A stretch of DNA of 64,000 bases from the NCBI GenBank assembly GCA_019635775.1, contig JAHBYU010000001.1:434001-498000 (forward strand), written 5' to 3'. Shown piece by piece: positions 44,817 through 56,047 of the stretch. The notes beneath the pieces were generated by a model. It saw nothing but the letters and a program-made list of their open reading frames with translations, did not search any database and was not told the origin of the DNA. Both the position numbers and the translations under genes were made by a program. The DNA is from Rhizobiaceae bacterium (GTDB taxonomy: Bacteria > Pseudomonadota > Alphaproteobacteria > Rhizobiales > Rhizobiaceae). The stretch's first letter is position 1; every line of letters starts with the position of its first letter.

Positions 44817-46829
44817 ATGTACCACGCAATCGTCTTCCTTCCCCTTCTCGGCTTCCTGATCGTCGGCCTTTTCGGCAATTCGATCGGCGCGAAGGCGTCC
44901 GAATACATCACGTCCGGCTTCATGGTCGTCGTTGCCGTGCTGTCGTGGGTGGCCTTCTTCACGGTCGCCATGGGCGACGGCCAGGCTTTCACCGTGCCGC
45001 TGCTTCGCTTCATCGATTCCGGCAGCCTGCAGGCCGACTGGGCGCTGCGCATCGACACGCTGACGGTCGTCATGCTGATCGTCGTCAACACCGTGTCATG
45101 CCTGGTGCACATCTACTCGATCGGCTACATGCACCACGACCCGCACCGGCCGCGCTTCTTCGCCTATCTGTCGCTGTTCACCTTCGCCATGCTGATGCTG
45201 GTGACGTCTGACAACCTCGTGCAGATGTTCTTCGGCTGGGAAGGCGTCGGCCTCGCCTCCTACCTGCTCATCGGCTTCTGGTACAAGAAGCCGTCAGCCA
45301 ACGCCGCTTCGATCAAGGCCTTCGTGGTCAACCGCGTCGGCGACTTCGGCTTCCTGCTCGGGCTTTTCGGCGTGTTCGTCGTTTTCGGCTCGGTCAATTT
45401 CTCAACGATCTTCGCCAACACCGCGTCCTTCGTTCCCGCGGCGGCTCACGGCGCGGAAGGCGCTGCTGCCGAGGCGGTCGCTCATGGCGACACGGTGCTG
45501 ACGTTCCTGGGCTATCACTTCGACAAGGCTGGCGCGCTTACCGTCATCTGCCTGCTGCTCTTCATGGGCGCGATGGGCAAGTCGGCGCAGGTGCCGCTGC
45601 ACACCTGGCTGCCGGACGCGATGGAAGGCCCGACGCCGGTATCCGCGCTCATCCACGCCGCGACGATGGTGACGGCGGGTGTGTTCATGCTGGCGCGCCT
45701 GTCGCCGATCTTCGAGTTGTCGCATACCGCGCTCGTGGTGGTGACATGCATCGGGGCGCTCACCGCCTTCTTCGCGGCGACCGTCGGCCTGGTCCAGAAC
45801 GACATCAAGCGCGTCATCGCCTACTCGACCTGCTCGCAGCTCGGCTACATGTTCGTGGCTCTGGGCATGGGCTTCTACTCGGCTGCCATCTTCCACCTGT
45901 TCACGCACGCCTTCTTCAAGGCGCTTCTGTTCCTGGGTTCCGGCTCGGTCATCCACGCCGTGTCCGACGAGCAGGACATGCGCAACATGGGCGGCTTGCG
46001 CAAGCTTATCCCGAAGACGTACTGGGCGATGATCATCGGCACGCTGGCGCTGACCGGCGTCGGCATACCGCTCACCGTTATCGGCACCGCCGGCTTCTTC
46101 TCGAAGGACGCCATCATCGAGGGCTCCTTCGCGGCGCACAGCCCGGTCGCGCTCTATGCCTTCTGGGCGCTGGTCATCGCTGCCGTTTTCACCAGCTTCT
46201 ATTCATGGCGCCTGATCTTCATGACGTTCCACGGCGAGCCGCGCGCAAGCCACGAGGTCATGCACCACGTCCATGAGTCGCCGCCAGTCATGCTGGTGCC
46301 TCTGCTCATCCTCGCGATCGGCGCGCTTTTCGCCGGCATCGCCTTCAAGGAATATTTCATCGGCGGCTATTACGACGATTTCTGGAAGGGGGCGCTCTTC
46401 ACGCTTGAGGACAATCATATCCTGCATGCGTTCCACGAAGTGCCGCTCTGGGTGAAGCTCGCGCCGTTTATCGCGATGATCCTGGGCTTCCTGTTCGCCT
46501 ACCAGTTCTACATCCGTTCGCCGGAGACGCCCAAGGTGTTGGCGCAGCGCCATCGCGGGCTCTACGCGTTCCTGCTCAACAAGTGGTATTTCGACGAACT
46601 CTACGACTTCCTGTTCGTTCGGCCCGCCAAGCGGCTGGGCACGTTCCTCTGGAAGAGGGGCGACGGCTGGCTGATCGACGGTTTTGGGCCTGACGGCGTG
46701 TCGGCGCGCGTCATCGACGTGACCAACCGGGTCGTCAAGCTGCAGACCGGATACCTCTATCACTACGCATTTGCCATGCTGATCGGCGTCGCCGCCCTGG
46801 TCACCTGGATGATGTTCGGGAGCCATTGA
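44817..46829 (+). CDS. nuoL: NADH-quinone oxidoreductase subunit L
   Basis: The product is 670 residues, the distal antiporter-like proton-pumping subunit. It has the family core [52 protein letters not shown], and [23 protein letters not shown]. The C-terminal lateral helix and final membrane helix are present. Its stop overlaps the nuoM start (TGATG). Confidence 0.98.
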   Translation: MYHAIVFLPLLGFLIVGLFGNSIGAKASEYITSGFMVVVAVLSWVAFFTVAMGDGQAFTVPLLRFIDSGSLQADWALRIDTLTVVMLIVVNTVSCLVHIYSIGYMHHDPHRPRFFAYLSLFTFAMLMLVTSDNLVQMFFGWEGVGLASYLLIGFWYKKPSANAASIKAFVVNRVGDFGFLLGLFGVFVVFGSVNFSTIFANTASFVPAAAHGAEGAAAEAVAHGDTVLTFLGYHFDKAGALTVICLLLFMGAMGKSAQVPLHTWLPDAMEGPTPVSALIHAATMVTAGVFMLARLSPIFELSHTALVVVTCIGALTAFFAATVGLVQNDIKRVIAYSTCSQLGYMFVALGMGFYSAAIFHLFTHAFFKALLFLGSGSVIHAVSDEQDMRNMGGLRKLIPKTYWAMIIGTLALTGVGIPLTVIGTAGFFSKDAIIEGSFAAHSPVALYAFWALVIAAVFTSFYSWRLIFMTFHGEPRASHEVMHHVHESPPVMLVPLLILAIGALFAGIAFKEYFIGGYYDDFWKGALFTLEDNHILHAFHEVPLWVKLAPFIAMILGFLFAYQFYIRSPETPKVLAQRHRGLYAFLLNKWYFDELYDFLFVRPAKRLGTFLWKRGDGWLIDGFGPDGVSARVIDVTNRVVKLQTGYLYHYAFAMLIGVAALVTWMMFGSH

Positions 46830-48334
46830 TGACCGACTGGCCTATTCTATCCACGGTCACGTTCCTGCCGCTGGTAGGCGCGCTGCTTATCCTGTTCATC
46901 CGGGATGAGAGCGAGAATGCGCGCCGCAACATCCGTGCGATCGCGCTCTGGACCACGATCTTCACCTTCGTGATCTCGCTGCTGATCTGGATCGATTTCG
47001 ACAATTCGGTGCCCGGCTTCCAGTTCGTCGAGAAGGTCGGCTGGCTCGATTCCGGCATTTCCTACCATATGGGCGTGGACGGCATTTCGATGCTGTTCGT
47101 CATCCTCACGACCTTCCTGATGCCGTTCGCGATACTCGCGAGCTGGGAGGCGATCGACAAGCGCGTGAAGGCCTACATGATCGCCTTCCTGCTGCTCGAA
47201 ACTTTGATGATCGGCGTCTTCTGCGCCCTCGACATCGTCCTGTTCTACGTCTTCTTCGAAGGCGGGCTGATCCCGATGTTCATCATCATAGGCGTGTGGG
47301 GTGGCAAGCGGCGCGTCTATGCCTCGTTCAAGTTCTTCCTCTATACGCTCGCCGGATCGGTGCTGATGCTGCTGGCCATAATGGCCATGATCTATCAGGC
47401 AGGCACGTCCGACATCCCGACCCTGCTGACGCACAGCTTCCCGGCCAACATGCAGACATGGCTGTGGCTTGCCTTCTTCGCATCCTTCGCGGTGAAGATG
47501 CCGATGTGGCCGGTGCATACATGGTTGCCGGACGCGCACGTGGAAGCGCCGACAGCCGGTTCCGTCATCCTTGCGGGCATCCTGCTGAAGATGGGCGGCT
47601 ACGGCTTCCTGCGCTTCTCGCTGCCGATGTTCCCGCTGGCGTCGGCAGACCTTGCCCCATTCGTCTATGCCCTTTCGGTCATCGCGATCATCTACACCTC
47701 GCTTGTCGCGCTGATGCAGGAGGACATGAAGAAGCTGATCGCCTACTCGTCCGTCGCTCACATGGGCTATGTGACGATGGGCATATTCGCGATGAACCAG
47801 ATCGGCATCCAGGGCGCCATCTTCCAGATGCTGTCGCACGGCCTCGTCTCTGGCGCGCTCTTCCTTTGTGTCGGCGTCGTCTACGACCGCATGCACACCC
47901 GCGAGATCGCGGCCTATGGCGGCTTGGTCAACAACATGCCGAAATACGCGGTGGCCTTCCTCATCTTCACGATGGCCAATGTCGGGCTGCCCGGCACCAG
48001 CGGCTTCGTCGGCGAGTTCCTGACGCTGCTCGGCGTCTTCCAGGTCAACACATGGGTGGCGCTCTTCGCCGCGACCGGCGTGATCCTGTCGGCCGCCTAT
48101 GCGCTGTGGCTCTATCGCAAGGTGGTCTTCGGCGCGCTGACCAAGGAAAGCCTGGAAGGCTTGCTCGATCTGTCGGTGCGCGAAAAGATCATCCTCTATC
48201 CGCTGATCGTGCTCGTCATCTTCTTCGGTGTCTATCCGGCGCCGGTCTTTGACGCGACCACGAGTTCCGTGCAGGCGCTCGTGAACACAATCTCCATTTC
48301 GCTCGACACCGCGCCTGTCGCGGCATCGCACTGA
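46829..48334 (+). CDS. nuoM: NADH-quinone oxidoreductase subunit M
   Basis: The product is 501 residues from the ATG at 46829; a TTG one codon earlier is a weaker alternative. NuoM is the middle antiporter-like pump subunit. It shows [61 protein letters not shown] and [19 protein letters not shown], all with the expected Lys and Glu of the proton path. Confidence 0.98.
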   Translation: MTDWPILSTVTFLPLVGALLILFIRDESENARRNIRAIALWTTIFTFVISLLIWIDFDNSVPGFQFVEKVGWLDSGISYHMGVDGISMLFVILTTFLMPFAILASWEAIDKRVKAYMIAFLLLETLMIGVFCALDIVLFYVFFEGGLIPMFIIIGVWGGKRRVYASFKFFLYTLAGSVLMLLAIMAMIYQAGTSDIPTLLTHSFPANMQTWLWLAFFASFAVKMPMWPVHTWLPDAHVEAPTAGSVILAGILLKMGGYGFLRFSLPMFPLASADLAPFVYALSVIAIIYTSLVALMQEDMKKLIAYSSVAHMGYVTMGIFAMNQIGIQGAIFQMLSHGLVSGALFLCVGVVYDRMHTREIAAYGGLVNNMPKYAVAFLIFTMANVGLPGTSGFVGEFLTLLGVFQVNTWVALFAATGVILSAAYALWLYRKVVFGALTKESLEGLLDLSVREKIILYPLIVLVIFFGVYPAPVFDATTSSVQALVNTISISLDTAPVAASH

Positions 48335-48345
48335 GGGGCGGGACC

Positions 48346-49782
48346 ATGACGCCTGAACTGACCGCAAGCCTCTCGCTGCTCACGCCGGAACTGATCCTGG
48401 CGATCGGCGCGATGGCGCTCTTGATGATCGGCGCCTATTCGAGCGAACGCTCCTACGGCCTGGTCAATGCCCTTGCCGTGCTGCTCATCGTCATATCGGG
48501 CGGCTGGCTGCTCTTTGCGACCGGCGAGGGTCAGGCGTTCGGTGGGGCATTCGTCTCGGATTCGTTCGCCCGCGTTATGAAGATCCTGACGCTGGTGGGC
48601 TCCGCCGCGACCCTGATCATGTCCACCGGCTTCGCGCGCGAGCAGAACTTCGACAAGTTCGAATATCCTGTGCTCGTGCTGCTCGCCACGCTCGGCATGA
48701 TGCTGATGATCTCTGCCAACAGCATGATCGCCCTCTATCTTGGGCTCGAACTGCAGTCCCTGGCGCTTTATGTCGTTGCCGCGATCAACCGTGAGAACGT
48801 CCGCTCCACGGAAGCCGGCCTGAAATATTTCGTTCTCGGCGCGCTGTCTTCGGGCATGCTGCTCTACGGCATCAGCCTCGTCTACGGCTACACCGGAAAC
48901 ACCGGCTTCGAGCAGATCGCGGCCGCGCTGGGCGACGGAGAGCGCCAGCTTGGCGTCGTTTTCGGCCTCGTCTTCGTTCTTGCCGGTCTCTGCTTCAAGA
49001 TCTCCGCAGTGCCGTTCCACATGTGGACGCCCGACGTCTATGAGGGCGCGCCGACGCCGGTGACAGCCTTCTTCGCGTCCGCGCCGAAGATGGCCGCGAT
49101 GGCGCTGGTTGTGCGTGTGGTCATGGGCGCCTTCGAGCCGATCGCCGCCGACTGGCAGCAGATTGTCGCCTTCATTGCCATTGCATCCATGGCGCTTGGT
49201 TCGTTCGCCGCCATCGGCCAGAGCAATTTCAAGCGACTGATGGCATACTCATCGATCGGCCACATGGGATTTGCGCTGGTCAGCCTGGCCGCCAACTCGG
49301 AAGCCGGTGTGCGTGGCGTCGTCATCTACATGCTGATCTACCTCGCGATGACGCTCGGCACCTTCGCCTTCATTCTGGCGATGCGCCGCAAGGAGGGGAA
49401 TGTCGAGCAGATCAGCGATCTCGCCGGCCTCTCCACGACCAACCCTGTCATGGCGACGATCCTGACCATCCTGATGTTCTCGCTTGCCGGCATCCCGCCG
49501 CTCGCAGGTTTCTGGGCCAAGTGGTACGTCTTCCTAGCTGCGATCAATTCCGGTCTTTACGCGCTTGCCATCATTGGCGTTCTTACCTCGGTCGTCGGCG
49601 CATTCTACTATCTGCGCATCATCAAGATCATGTGGTTCGATGAATCCGTTGGCGGCTTCCTGCCGATGGCGGGATCGCTGCGCCTGGTGCTTGGCCTGTC
49701 CGGCATATTTGTCCTGTTCTACATGCTGGTCGGTGCACCGGTCGAAAGCCTTGCAGCGGTTGCTGCCAGGAGCTTCTTCTAG
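48346..49782 (+). CDS. nuoN: NADH-quinone oxidoreductase subunit N
   Basis: The product is 478 residues, the antiporter-like pump subunit nearest the peripheral arm. Visible are [54 protein letters not shown], and [22 protein letters not shown]. It is the last core complex I gene. birA follows after two bases, so the transcript continues into unrelated housekeeping genes. Confidence 0.98.
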   Translation: MTPELTASLSLLTPELILAIGAMALLMIGAYSSERSYGLVNALAVLLIVISGGWLLFATGEGQAFGGAFVSDSFARVMKILTLVGSAATLIMSTGFAREQNFDKFEYPVLVLLATLGMMLMISANSMIALYLGLELQSLALYVVAAINRENVRSTEAGLKYFVLGALSSGMLLYGISLVYGYTGNTGFEQIAAALGDGERQLGVVFGLVFVLAGLCFKISAVPFHMWTPDVYEGAPTPVTAFFASAPKMAAMALVVRVVMGAFEPIAADWQQIVAFIAIASMALGSFAAIGQSNFKRLMAYSSIGHMGFALVSLAANSEAGVRGVVIYMLIYLAMTLGTFAFILAMRRKEGNVEQISDLAGLSTTNPVMATILTILMFSLAGIPPLAGFWAKWYVFLAAINSGLYALAIIGVLTSVVGAFYYLRIIKIMWFDESVGGFLPMAGSLRLVLGLSGIFVLFYMLVGAPVESLAAVAARSFF

Positions 49783-49784
49783 CC

Positions 49785-50618
49785 GTGGGATTCGCTCTCG
49801 CCCCGACGGCGCTTGCCGCGGGCTATCGGCTGGAAGCGCATGAAAGCGTCGGGTCGACAAATGTGCTCGCGCTGGAGCGGGCGGCAGCCGGCGATGCCGG
49901 CAGGCTCTGGATCGTCTCGAAAAAGCAGGAAAGCGGGCGAGGGCGGCGCGGCCGCGTCTGGGCCACGCCGGAAGGCAATCTTGCCGCGACCTTGCTGCTC
50001 GTCGAGGATTTCGACCTCAAGCTTGCAGCCACTCTGGGCTTCGTGGCGGGGCTGGCGCTTGCCGATGCGCTCGATGCCGTGGTGCCCGGCCAACGCATTG
50101 CCATCGCCACTGACGGCGGCAATGCGGGCAGGGGTGCGCGAAACGATCGGTTCGAGCTGAAATGGCCGAATGACGTCCTTTCCGGCGGCGCGAAACTCGC
50201 GGGCATTCTTCTGGAATCGTCCCTGCTGTCGGCAAACCGCGTCGCGCTTGCCATCGGCATCGGCGTCAATGTTGTTGCGCATCCGCAGGATGTGCCGTAC
50301 CCGGCGACTTCGCTGAAGGCGCTGGGATATGCGGGTGGCGCGGAGACGTTGTTCGTAGCCCTGTCTGACGCGTGGTCTGACAGCATGTCGGCCTGGCGCG
50401 AGGCCGGTGGGCTGGCGGAAATTCGCCGTCGCTGGCTGTCGCGTGCAGCGGGCCTTGGCTCGGAGGTTTCCGTCCGGGTTGATGGCAATATCGTGCGCGG
50501 TGTTTTCGAAACGATCGACGAGGATTGCCGCTTCGTCATCCGCACGGGCGAAGGCAGGGTTGCCATAGCGGCCGGGGATGTGCATTTCGGCGCGGTCGCA
50601 TCGGTCGCCGCGGTCTGA
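49785..50618 (+). CDS. birA: biotin--[acetyl-CoA-carboxylase] ligase
   Basis: The product is 277 residues from a GTG start. BirA makes biotinyl-AMP and attaches biotin to the lysine of biotin carboxyl carrier proteins. The catalytic loop KKQESGRGRRGRVWATPEGNLAATLL, FELKWPNDVLSGGAKLAGIL and a C-terminal SH3-like domain are present. It has no N-terminal helix-turn-helix, so it is the single-function form without repressor activity. It sits between nuoN and rnj, an order common in rhizobia. Confidence 0.95.
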   Translation: MGFALAPTALAAGYRLEAHESVGSTNVLALERAAAGDAGRLWIVSKKQESGRGRRGRVWATPEGNLAATLLLVEDFDLKLAATLGFVAGLALADALDAVVPGQRIAIATDGGNAGRGARNDRFELKWPNDVLSGGAKLAGILLESSLLSANRVALAIGIGVNVVAHPQDVPYPATSLKALGYAGGAETLFVALSDAWSDSMSAWREAGGLAEIRRRWLSRAAGLGSEVSVRVDGNIVRGVFETIDEDCRFVIRTGEGRVAIAAGDVHFGAVASVAAV

Positions 50619-50627
50619 GGAGTGAGC

Positions 50628-52298
50628 ATGGTGAAATATCTTGGCCCTGAACTCGTCTTCGTTCCGCTTGGCGGAGTGGGCGAAATCGGGATGAACTTCG
50701 CTCTATACGGCTTTGGTCCGGCGAATGCCCGCGAATGGATGATTGTCGATGTCGGCGTCACTTTTCCCGATGCGACCCTGCCGGGCGTCGATCTTGTGCT
50801 GCCGGATATCCGCTTCATCGAGGAGCAGTTGCAGAACCTTCGCGGCATCGTCATCACGCATGCGCATGAGGACCACTATGGTGCGCTGCATGAACTGTGG
50901 CCGCGCCTGAAGGCCCCGGTCTGGATGTCGCCCTTTTCCGCCGGCTTGCTCGAGGCAAAGCGGCAGGGAGAGTCCGACGCGCCGAAGATTCCGGTGACCA
51001 TATATCGCGCCGGCGATGTGTTCGAGGTCGGCCCGTTCAAGGTCGAGGCCATACCCGTCACCCACTCGATTCCCGAGCCGTTCTCGCTTGCGATCACAAC
51101 GCCGCTCGGAACCGTTGTCCACACTGGAGACTGGAAGATCGACAAGGGGCCGGAGATAGGCCCGCTGACGGACGAGGCCCGCTTTCGCGCGCTTGGCGAT
51201 GCCGGCGTGTTGGCGCTGATCTGCGATTCGACCAATGCCTTGCGGGAAGGCGATTCCCCGACAGAGCAGGAAGTCGGCGCAGGCCTGCGTGAGGTCATCG
51301 AGAAGGCCCCGGGCCGTGTGGCGGTCACGACCTTCTCGTCCAATGTCGGGCGCGTGCGCTCCATTGCCGAGGCTGCGCGCGACGCCGGACGTCAGGTTCT
51401 CATATTGGGTCGATCGCTGAAACGCATGATCAGCGTGGCATCCGAACTCGGCTACATGGAAGGCATCCCGCCCTTCACTGCCGAGGAGGACTATGGCTTC
51501 ATCCCGCGCGAAAACCTGGTGATTATTTGCACCGGTAGCCAGGGCGAGGCGCGAGCCGCGCTGGCCAAGCTTGCGCGTGACGAGATGAAGACCATCGCGC
51601 TTTCCCCTGGCGACACGGTCGTCTACTCGTCGCGCACCATCCCCGGCAACGAGAAGGCGATCCTCGAAATCCAGAACCTGCTCATCGATCAGGGGATCAG
51701 GATCATCCAGGATGGTGACGCGCTCGTCCATGTTTCGGGCCATCCGCGCCGCAACGAGTTGCGCAAGATGTACGAATGGACGCGCCCGCGCATCGGCATT
51801 CCGGTGCATGGCGAGGCCGCGCATCTTGTCGCGCAGGGATCGCTCATGGCCCAGTCCGGTATTCCGGAGGTTGCTCAGGTGAGAAACGGCGACATGATCC
51901 GGCTTGCTCCGGGCGCCGCCGAGATCATCGACAAGGTTCCCTTTGGCCGCATCTACAAGGACGGAAGGCTGGTCGGCGACGACGAGCAGATGGGGATCAA
52001 GGAACGCCGCAAGCTTTCCTTCGCCGGCCATGTGGCGGTCAACGTGGTGCTCGACGAGCGCTATGAGATGGCGGGCGATCCCGATATCGTGGCAATCGGT
52101 GTCGCAAAGGTCGACGGGCGCGGCGAGGATGTCGAGGAACTGATGCTCGACGCTGCGGTCGGCGCGATCGACAGCATTCCGCGCCAGCGCCGCAAGGATC
52201 TCGACCTCGTGCAGGAAGCCGTGCGCCGCGCGGTGCGCGGTGCGGCAAACGAGACATGGGGCAAGAAGCCGCTGGTGACGGTGTTCGTCACGCGCTAA
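50628..52298 (+). CDS. rnj: ribonuclease J
   Basis: The product is 556 residues from the ATG at 50628, with AGGAG just upstream; a GTG two codons earlier is an alternative. RNase J is a zinc-dependent 5' exo- and endoribonuclease that matures 16S and 23S rRNA ends in alphaproteobacteria and turns over mRNA. The metallo-beta-lactamase motif H78-A-H-E-D-H83-Y-G is clear. VHTGDWKIDKGPEIG and ICDSTNALREGDSPTE follow, then the beta-CASP domain (VAVTTFSSNVGRVRSIAEAA, TGSQGEARAAL, HVSGHPRRNEL). A C-terminal domain of about 100 residues completes it. Confidence 0.96.
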   Translation: MVKYLGPELVFVPLGGVGEIGMNFALYGFGPANAREWMIVDVGVTFPDATLPGVDLVLPDIRFIEEQLQNLRGIVITHAHEDHYGALHELWPRLKAPVWMSPFSAGLLEAKRQGESDAPKIPVTIYRAGDVFEVGPFKVEAIPVTHSIPEPFSLAITTPLGTVVHTGDWKIDKGPEIGPLTDEARFRALGDAGVLALICDSTNALREGDSPTEQEVGAGLREVIEKAPGRVAVTTFSSNVGRVRSIAEAARDAGRQVLILGRSLKRMISVASELGYMEGIPPFTAEEDYGFIPRENLVIICTGSQGEARAALAKLARDEMKTIALSPGDTVVYSSRTIPGNEKAILEIQNLLIDQGIRIIQDGDALVHVSGHPRRNELRKMYEWTRPRIGIPVHGEAAHLVAQGSLMAQSGIPEVAQVRNGDMIRLAPGAAEIIDKVPFGRIYKDGRLVGDDEQMGIKERRKLSFAGHVAVNVVLDERYEMAGDPDIVAIGVAKVDGRGEDVEELMLDAAVGAIDSIPRQRRKDLDLVQEAVRRAVRGAANETWGKKPLVTVFVTR

Positions 52299-52307
52299 AC
52301 ACTCTTC

Positions 52308-52712
52308 ATGCTCGGACGATTGAATCATGTCGCGATTGCGGTGCCGGATCTCGTTGCCGCGACCGCCATCTACCGCGATACGCTCGGCGCAAGCGTCAGC
52401 GCGCCGCAGGCGCTGCCAGAGCACGGCGTAACGGTCGTATTTGTGGATACCGGCAACACGAAGATCGAACTACTTCAGCCTCTGGGGGAGGGGTCGCCGA
52501 TCGCTTCCTTCCTTGCAAGGAATCCGTCCGGCGGCATGCACCATCTCTGCTACGAGGTGGACGACATCATTGCTGCGCGCGATAGGCTGACGGCGTCAGG
52601 CGCGCGTATCCTTGGCGACGGCACGCCGAAGATCGGCGCGCATGGCAAACCCGTGCTTTTCCTGCATCCCAAGGACTTTGCCGGCACATTGGTGGAACTG
52701 GAACAGGCATGA
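52308..52712 (+). CDS. mce: methylmalonyl-CoA epimerase
   Basis: The product is 134 residues of the vicinal-oxygen-chelate fold. It interconverts the two epimers of methylmalonyl-CoA for the B12-dependent mutase in propionyl-CoA breakdown. LGRLNHVAIAVPDLVAAT with the first metal His, then KIELLQPLGEGSPIASFLARNPSGGMHHLCYEVDDI and the C-terminal VLFLHPKDFAGTLVELEQ with the metal Glu are all typical. The next gene overlaps its end by four bases. The link to cobalamin is indirect, through the mutase that uses B12. Confidence 0.93.
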   Translation: MLGRLNHVAIAVPDLVAATAIYRDTLGASVSAPQALPEHGVTVVFVDTGNTKIELLQPLGEGSPIASFLARNPSGGMHHLCYEVDDIIAARDRLTASGARILGDGTPKIGAHGKPVLFLHPKDFAGTLVELEQA

Positions 52713-52999
52713 CCTGGGTATCTGTGGCAGCGCTCTATTTCATTCTCTGGTGGCTGGTCCTCTTCGCGACCCTGCCCTTCGGCCTGAAGACCCAGGAAGA
52801 GCATGGCGAGGTGACGCTGGGAACCGTTCCGAGCGCGCCGGGACGACCGCACATGCTCCGCGCAGTTCTGCGCACGACCATCATCTCGGCGCTTATCCTC
52901 GGCGGGTTCTACCTGATCACCAAGGGGCTAGGTTACGGGTTCGACGACCTTCCCAGGATCGTGCCCGACTTCAAGAATGGCGCAGGTTCGGCCGGATAG
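52709..52999 (+). CDS. DUF1467 family inner-membrane protein
   Basis: The product is 96 residues. The start overlaps the mce stop (ATGA). Two membrane helices are visible: VAALYFILWWLVLFATLPFG (residues about 6-25, with the family PFGLKTQEEHGEV directly after) and a second at about 53-75 (RTTIISALILGGFYLITKG). DUF1467 proteins are found across alphaproteobacteria next to mce and proS, as here; their function is unknown. It is the last gene before a 427-base gap. Confidence 0.9.
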   Translation: MTWVSVAALYFILWWLVLFATLPFGLKTQEEHGEVTLGTVPSAPGRPHMLRAVLRTTIISALILGGFYLITKGLGYGFDDLPRIVPDFKNGAGSAG

Positions 53000-53027
53000 T
53001 TTCCGCGGCCGCTTCCCAAAACTGCAC

Positions 53028-53055
53028 AAAAAAAAAGCAAGGCGCGAGGCCTTGC
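53028..53055 (-). terminator. strong leftward intrinsic terminator
   Basis: On the minus strand GCAAGGC (53055-53049) and GCCTTGC (53043-53037) form a perfect seven-pair stem around a five-base loop, followed directly by nine T residues (53036-53028). On the plus strand the stem is followed by AATTTAAA, so it acts mainly leftward. Confidence 0.85.
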
Positions 53056-53178
53056 AATTTAAACGCGTCCGATCCGTTTCCGGTGTCCGGCGGCAGCGAA
53101 GACCGCGCCTAGATCGCATCCTCCCAAGACTTTGACCGCGTAGGGAAGACAGATTTTGCTCTGCCCTCTCGGTTATGG
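53028..53178 (-). ncRNA. candidate small RNA, about 150 nt, antisense to the direction of all neighbours
   Basis: No gene runs leftward nearby, yet a strong leftward intrinsic terminator ends here (53028-53055) and a plausible leftward promoter lies at 53185-53212. The RNA between would be about 150 nt. Its 5' part folds into a hairpin (AGGGCAGA / TCTGTCTTCCCT, plus-strand span 53142-53167), its middle is rich in short GC dyads around 53085-53115, and it ends in the terminator stem. I cannot match it to a named family. The length resembles 6S RNA, but the ends do not pair as 6S would. Candidate only. Confidence 0.5.
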
Positions 53179-53184
53179 GCGCAC

Positions 53185-53212
53185 ACTAGACTAAGGCCGG
53201 ACAAATTGTCAC
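53185..53212 (-). promoter_or_regulatory. possible promoter of the candidate small RNA
   Basis: On the minus strand GTGACA (53212-53207) and TCTAGT (53190-53185) are separated by 16 bases. This fits a sigma-70-type promoter, with five of six matches at -35 and four of six at -10. It would start RNA near 53178. Confidence 0.4.
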
Positions 53213-53426
53213 GCACAATTTTCCGTTCGGAACGTTACAAATGTGCTGCAATGCACAATCGCGGGGCAGGGGCTGCCTGCCAAACGTACAGGAGGCGGAT
53301 TGAGCCGTGGAGCGTGCTTTGTCATCGGGTTCCAATTGCGCCATGAAATCGTTATGAAGCGCATGCATGCGTTTCGCATCACGGCCGATTCCTGCCCAGT
53401 CTTCATCGCCATTTCACGGACCCACA

Positions 53427-54755
53427 ATGCGGCTTTCGCGCTACTTTCTGCCCATACTCAAAGAGAACCCTCGTGAAGCCGAGATCGTCTCGCATCGCCT
53501 GATGTTGCGAGCGGGCATGATCCGCCAGCAGGGGCAGGGATCCTTCACAATGCTGCCGCTTGGCAAGAAGGTTCTCGACAAGGTCTGCCAGATCATCCGC
53601 GAGGAGCAGAACCGCGCCGGCGCGCTTGAAATCCTGATGCCGACGATCCAGTCAGCCGAACTCTGGCGCGAGAGCGGTCGCTATGACGACTACGGCAAGG
53701 AGATGCTGCGCATCAAGGATCGCCATGAGCGCGACATGCTCTATGGTCCGACCAATGAGGAGATGGTTACGGACATCTTCCGCACCTACGTGAAGTCCTA
53801 CAAGGACCTGCCGCTCAATCTCTACCACATCCAGTGGAAGTTCCGTGACGAGGTGCGCCCCCGTTTCGGCGTCATGCGCGGGCGCGAATTCCTGATGAAG
53901 GATGCCTACTCCTTCGACCTCGATTATGAGGGCGCCAAGGCGGCCTACAACCGCATGTTCGTTTCCTACCTGCGCACCTTCACGCGCATGGGCCTTCAGG
54001 CGATCCCGATGCGGGCCGACACCGGCCCGATCGGCGGCGACCTCAGCCACGAATTCATCATCCTCGCCGACACCGGGGAGAGCCAGGTCTATTGCCACAA
54101 GGACTTCCTGCAACTGCCGGTCCCGGGCGAAGCCACGGACTTCACCAACGACGCCGAGATCGGCGGCATTGTGAAGGACTGGACGACGCCTTACGCGGCA
54201 ACCGACGAGATGCACGACGAGGCTGCCTGGGACAGGATTCCCGATGCAGACCGCGTGTCCGCGCGCGGCATCGAGGTCGGTCACATCTTCCATTTTGGCG
54301 AGAAGTATTCCAAGCCCATGAACGCCGCGGTGCAGGGCCCCGACGGCAAGCAGCATTTCGTGTCGATGGGCTCCTACGGCATCGGTCCGACCCGTCTTAT
54401 CGCTGCCATCATCGAGGCCAGCCACGACGAGGCCGGCATCATCTGGCCGGAATCGGTCGCGCCGTTCGATGTCGTTATCATCAACATGAAGGTCGGCGAC
54501 GCTGCCTGCGACGGGCTGTGCGAACGGCTCTACGCGGCGCATCAGGCTGCCGGACTGGATGTGCTCTACGACGACACCGACCAGCGCGCTGGCGGCAAGT
54601 TCGCCACCGCCGATCTCATAGGCATTCCGTGGCAGGTCATTGTCGGGCCGCGCGGCGTGGCCGCGGGCGAGGTCGAGGTAAAGCACCGGGCAACCGGAGA
54701 CCGCGACACCAAGACGATCGATGCCCTTCTGGCCTCGCTCGGGCCCAAGGGATGA
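53427..54755 (+). CDS. proS: prolyl-tRNA synthetase, short alphaproteobacterial form
   Basis: The product is 442 residues. It charges tRNA-Pro with proline. The short length shows that the editing (INS) domain of the roughly 570-residue bacterial form is absent, as is usual in alphaproteobacteria. Class II motifs are visible: [52 protein letters not shown] and [18 protein letters not shown]; the anticodon-binding domain ends the protein. The ATG at 53427 is the start matching [13 protein letters not shown] of relatives; upstream starts would add an unrelated leader. Its stop overlaps the next start (ATGA). Confidence 0.96.
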   Translation: MRLSRYFLPILKENPREAEIVSHRLMLRAGMIRQQGQGSFTMLPLGKKVLDKVCQIIREEQNRAGALEILMPTIQSAELWRESGRYDDYGKEMLRIKDRHERDMLYGPTNEEMVTDIFRTYVKSYKDLPLNLYHIQWKFRDEVRPRFGVMRGREFLMKDAYSFDLDYEGAKAAYNRMFVSYLRTFTRMGLQAIPMRADTGPIGGDLSHEFIILADTGESQVYCHKDFLQLPVPGEATDFTNDAEIGGIVKDWTTPYAATDEMHDEAAWDRIPDADRVSARGIEVGHIFHFGEKYSKPMNAAVQGPDGKQHFVSMGSYGIGPTRLIAAIIEASHDEAGIIWPESVAPFDVVIINMKVGDAACDGLCERLYAAHQAAGLDVLYDDTDQRAGGKFATADLIGIPWQVIVGPRGVAAGEVEVKHRATGDRDTKTIDALLASLGPKG

Positions 54756-56047
54756 GCACGGTGACTTCCACCGTCGCCGCGAAGCCTGCCGGGGCTGGGC
54801 CGTTCTCGGTGTTCGAACGCATGGTCGCGTGGCGCTACCTTCGGTCGCGCCGGAAGGAAACCGTGATCTCGGTGATCGCGTCGATCTCCTTCCTGGGCAT
54901 CATGCTGGGCGTCGCGACGCTTATCGTCGTGATGGCCGTGATGAACGGTTTTCGCGCCGAACTTCTCACGCGCATCCTTGGCATCAACGGGCATCTTGTC
55001 GTGCAGCCGATCGATACACCGCTGGAAGACTATGATGCGGTTGCGCAGCGCATCAACGGCGTTGCCGGGGTGAAATTCGCGATTCCGCTGATCGACGGCC
55101 AGGTGCTTGCATCAGGCACCGTGGGCGCTGGTACCGGAGCGCTCGTGCGCGGCATCAGCGGAGAAAATCTCGGCAAGCTCACAATCGTATCCAGCAATAT
55201 CAAGCACGGATCGCTGGTCGGCTTCGACCAGTCCGAGGGCGTGGCGATCGGCCAGCGCATGGCCAACAATCTCGGCCTGGTGCTCGGAGATTCCATGACG
55301 CTGGTCTCGCCGGATGGCGACGTTACCCCTATGGGCACCACGCCGCGCGTGAAGTCCTATCCGGTCGTCGCCATCTTCGAGGTGGGAATGTCCGAGTTCG
55401 ATTCCTCCGTCATCTTCATGCCGTTCGAGGAGGCGCAGCTCTATTTCAACATGGAAGGCCGCGCCCAGACCGTCGAGGTCTTCATGGAAAACCCCGATGA
55501 CGTCGATTCTGTTCGGGAACTGGTCGAGATCGCGGCCGCCCGCCAAGTATACATCACCGACTGGCGGCAGCGTAACGAGACATTCTTTTCGGCTCTGCAG
55601 GTCGAGCGCAACGTCATGTTCATGATCCTGACGCTGATCGTGCTTGTCGCAGCGCTGAACATCATTTCCGGCCTTATCATGCTGGTGAAGGACAAAGGGC
55701 GCGACATCGCCATCCTGCGCACGATGGGCGCGACACGCGGCGCGATCATGCGCATCTTCCTGATGACCGGCGCCGCGATCGGCGTCACGGGCACGATTGC
55801 CGGCGTCATTCTGGGCGTCGTGCTTTGCCTGAATGTCGAGCGTATCCGGCAGTTCTTCTCCTGGCTGTCGGGCACCGTCCTGTTCAATCCCGAGCTTTAT
55901 TTCCTGAGCCAGTTGCCTGCAAAGATGGAATTCGGCGAGACCCTGTCGGTCATCCTGATGGCGCTGATCCTATCCTTTATCGCCACGCTGTTTCCGGCAT
56001 GGCGGGCGGCAAAGCTCGATCCTGTCGAAGCCTTGAGGTACGAGTGA
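54752..56047 (+). CDS. lolC: lipoprotein-releasing ABC transporter permease, LolC/LolE type
   Basis: The product is 431 residues. With LolD it extracts lipoproteins from the inner membrane and passes them to LolA. One helix near the N-terminus ([30 protein letters not shown]) is followed by a large periplasmic MacB-like domain and three C-terminal helices ([40 protein letters not shown]). Alphaproteobacteria have a single such permease in place of the LolC/LolE pair, so naming as lolC or lolE is a convention. Four-base overlaps tie it to proS upstream and lolD downstream. Confidence 0.93.
   Translation: MSTVTSTVAAKPAGAGPFSVFERMVAWRYLRSRRKETVISVIASISFLGIMLGVATLIVVMAVMNGFRAELLTRILGINGHLVVQPIDTPLEDYDAVAQRINGVAGVKFAIPLIDGQVLASGTVGAGTGALVRGISGENLGKLTIVSSNIKHGSLVGFDQSEGVAIGQRMANNLGLVLGDSMTLVSPDGDVTPMGTTPRVKSYPVVAIFEVGMSEFDSSVIFMPFEEAQLYFNMEGRAQTVEVFMENPDDVDSVRELVEIAAARQVYITDWRQRNETFFSALQVERNVMFMILTLIVLVAALNIISGLIMLVKDKGRDIAILRTMGATRGAIMRIFLMTGAAIGVTGTIAGVILGVVLCLNVERIRQFFSWLSGTVLFNPELYFLSQLPAKMEFGETLSVILMALILSFIATLFPAWRAAKLDPVEALRYE

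Noticed and set aside
46847..48367. Long open frame (506 codons) on the minus strand opposite nuoM
   Set aside because: It is the mirror of nuoM codon bias, rich in His/Arg/Asp without domain signs, and nuoM is certain. The same applies to 50703-52424 opposite rnj, 45402-46139 opposite nuoL, and 26429-28912 opposite cobN.
52928..53119. 63-codon frame on the minus strand across the terminator
   Set aside because: It reads straight through a strong intrinsic terminator and a T9 tract, and its composition is Arg-rich noise.
53028..53178. 6S RNA
   Set aside because: The length fits, but the 5' and 3' ends do not form the long closing stem and there is no large central bubble. Kept only as an unnamed small-RNA candidate.
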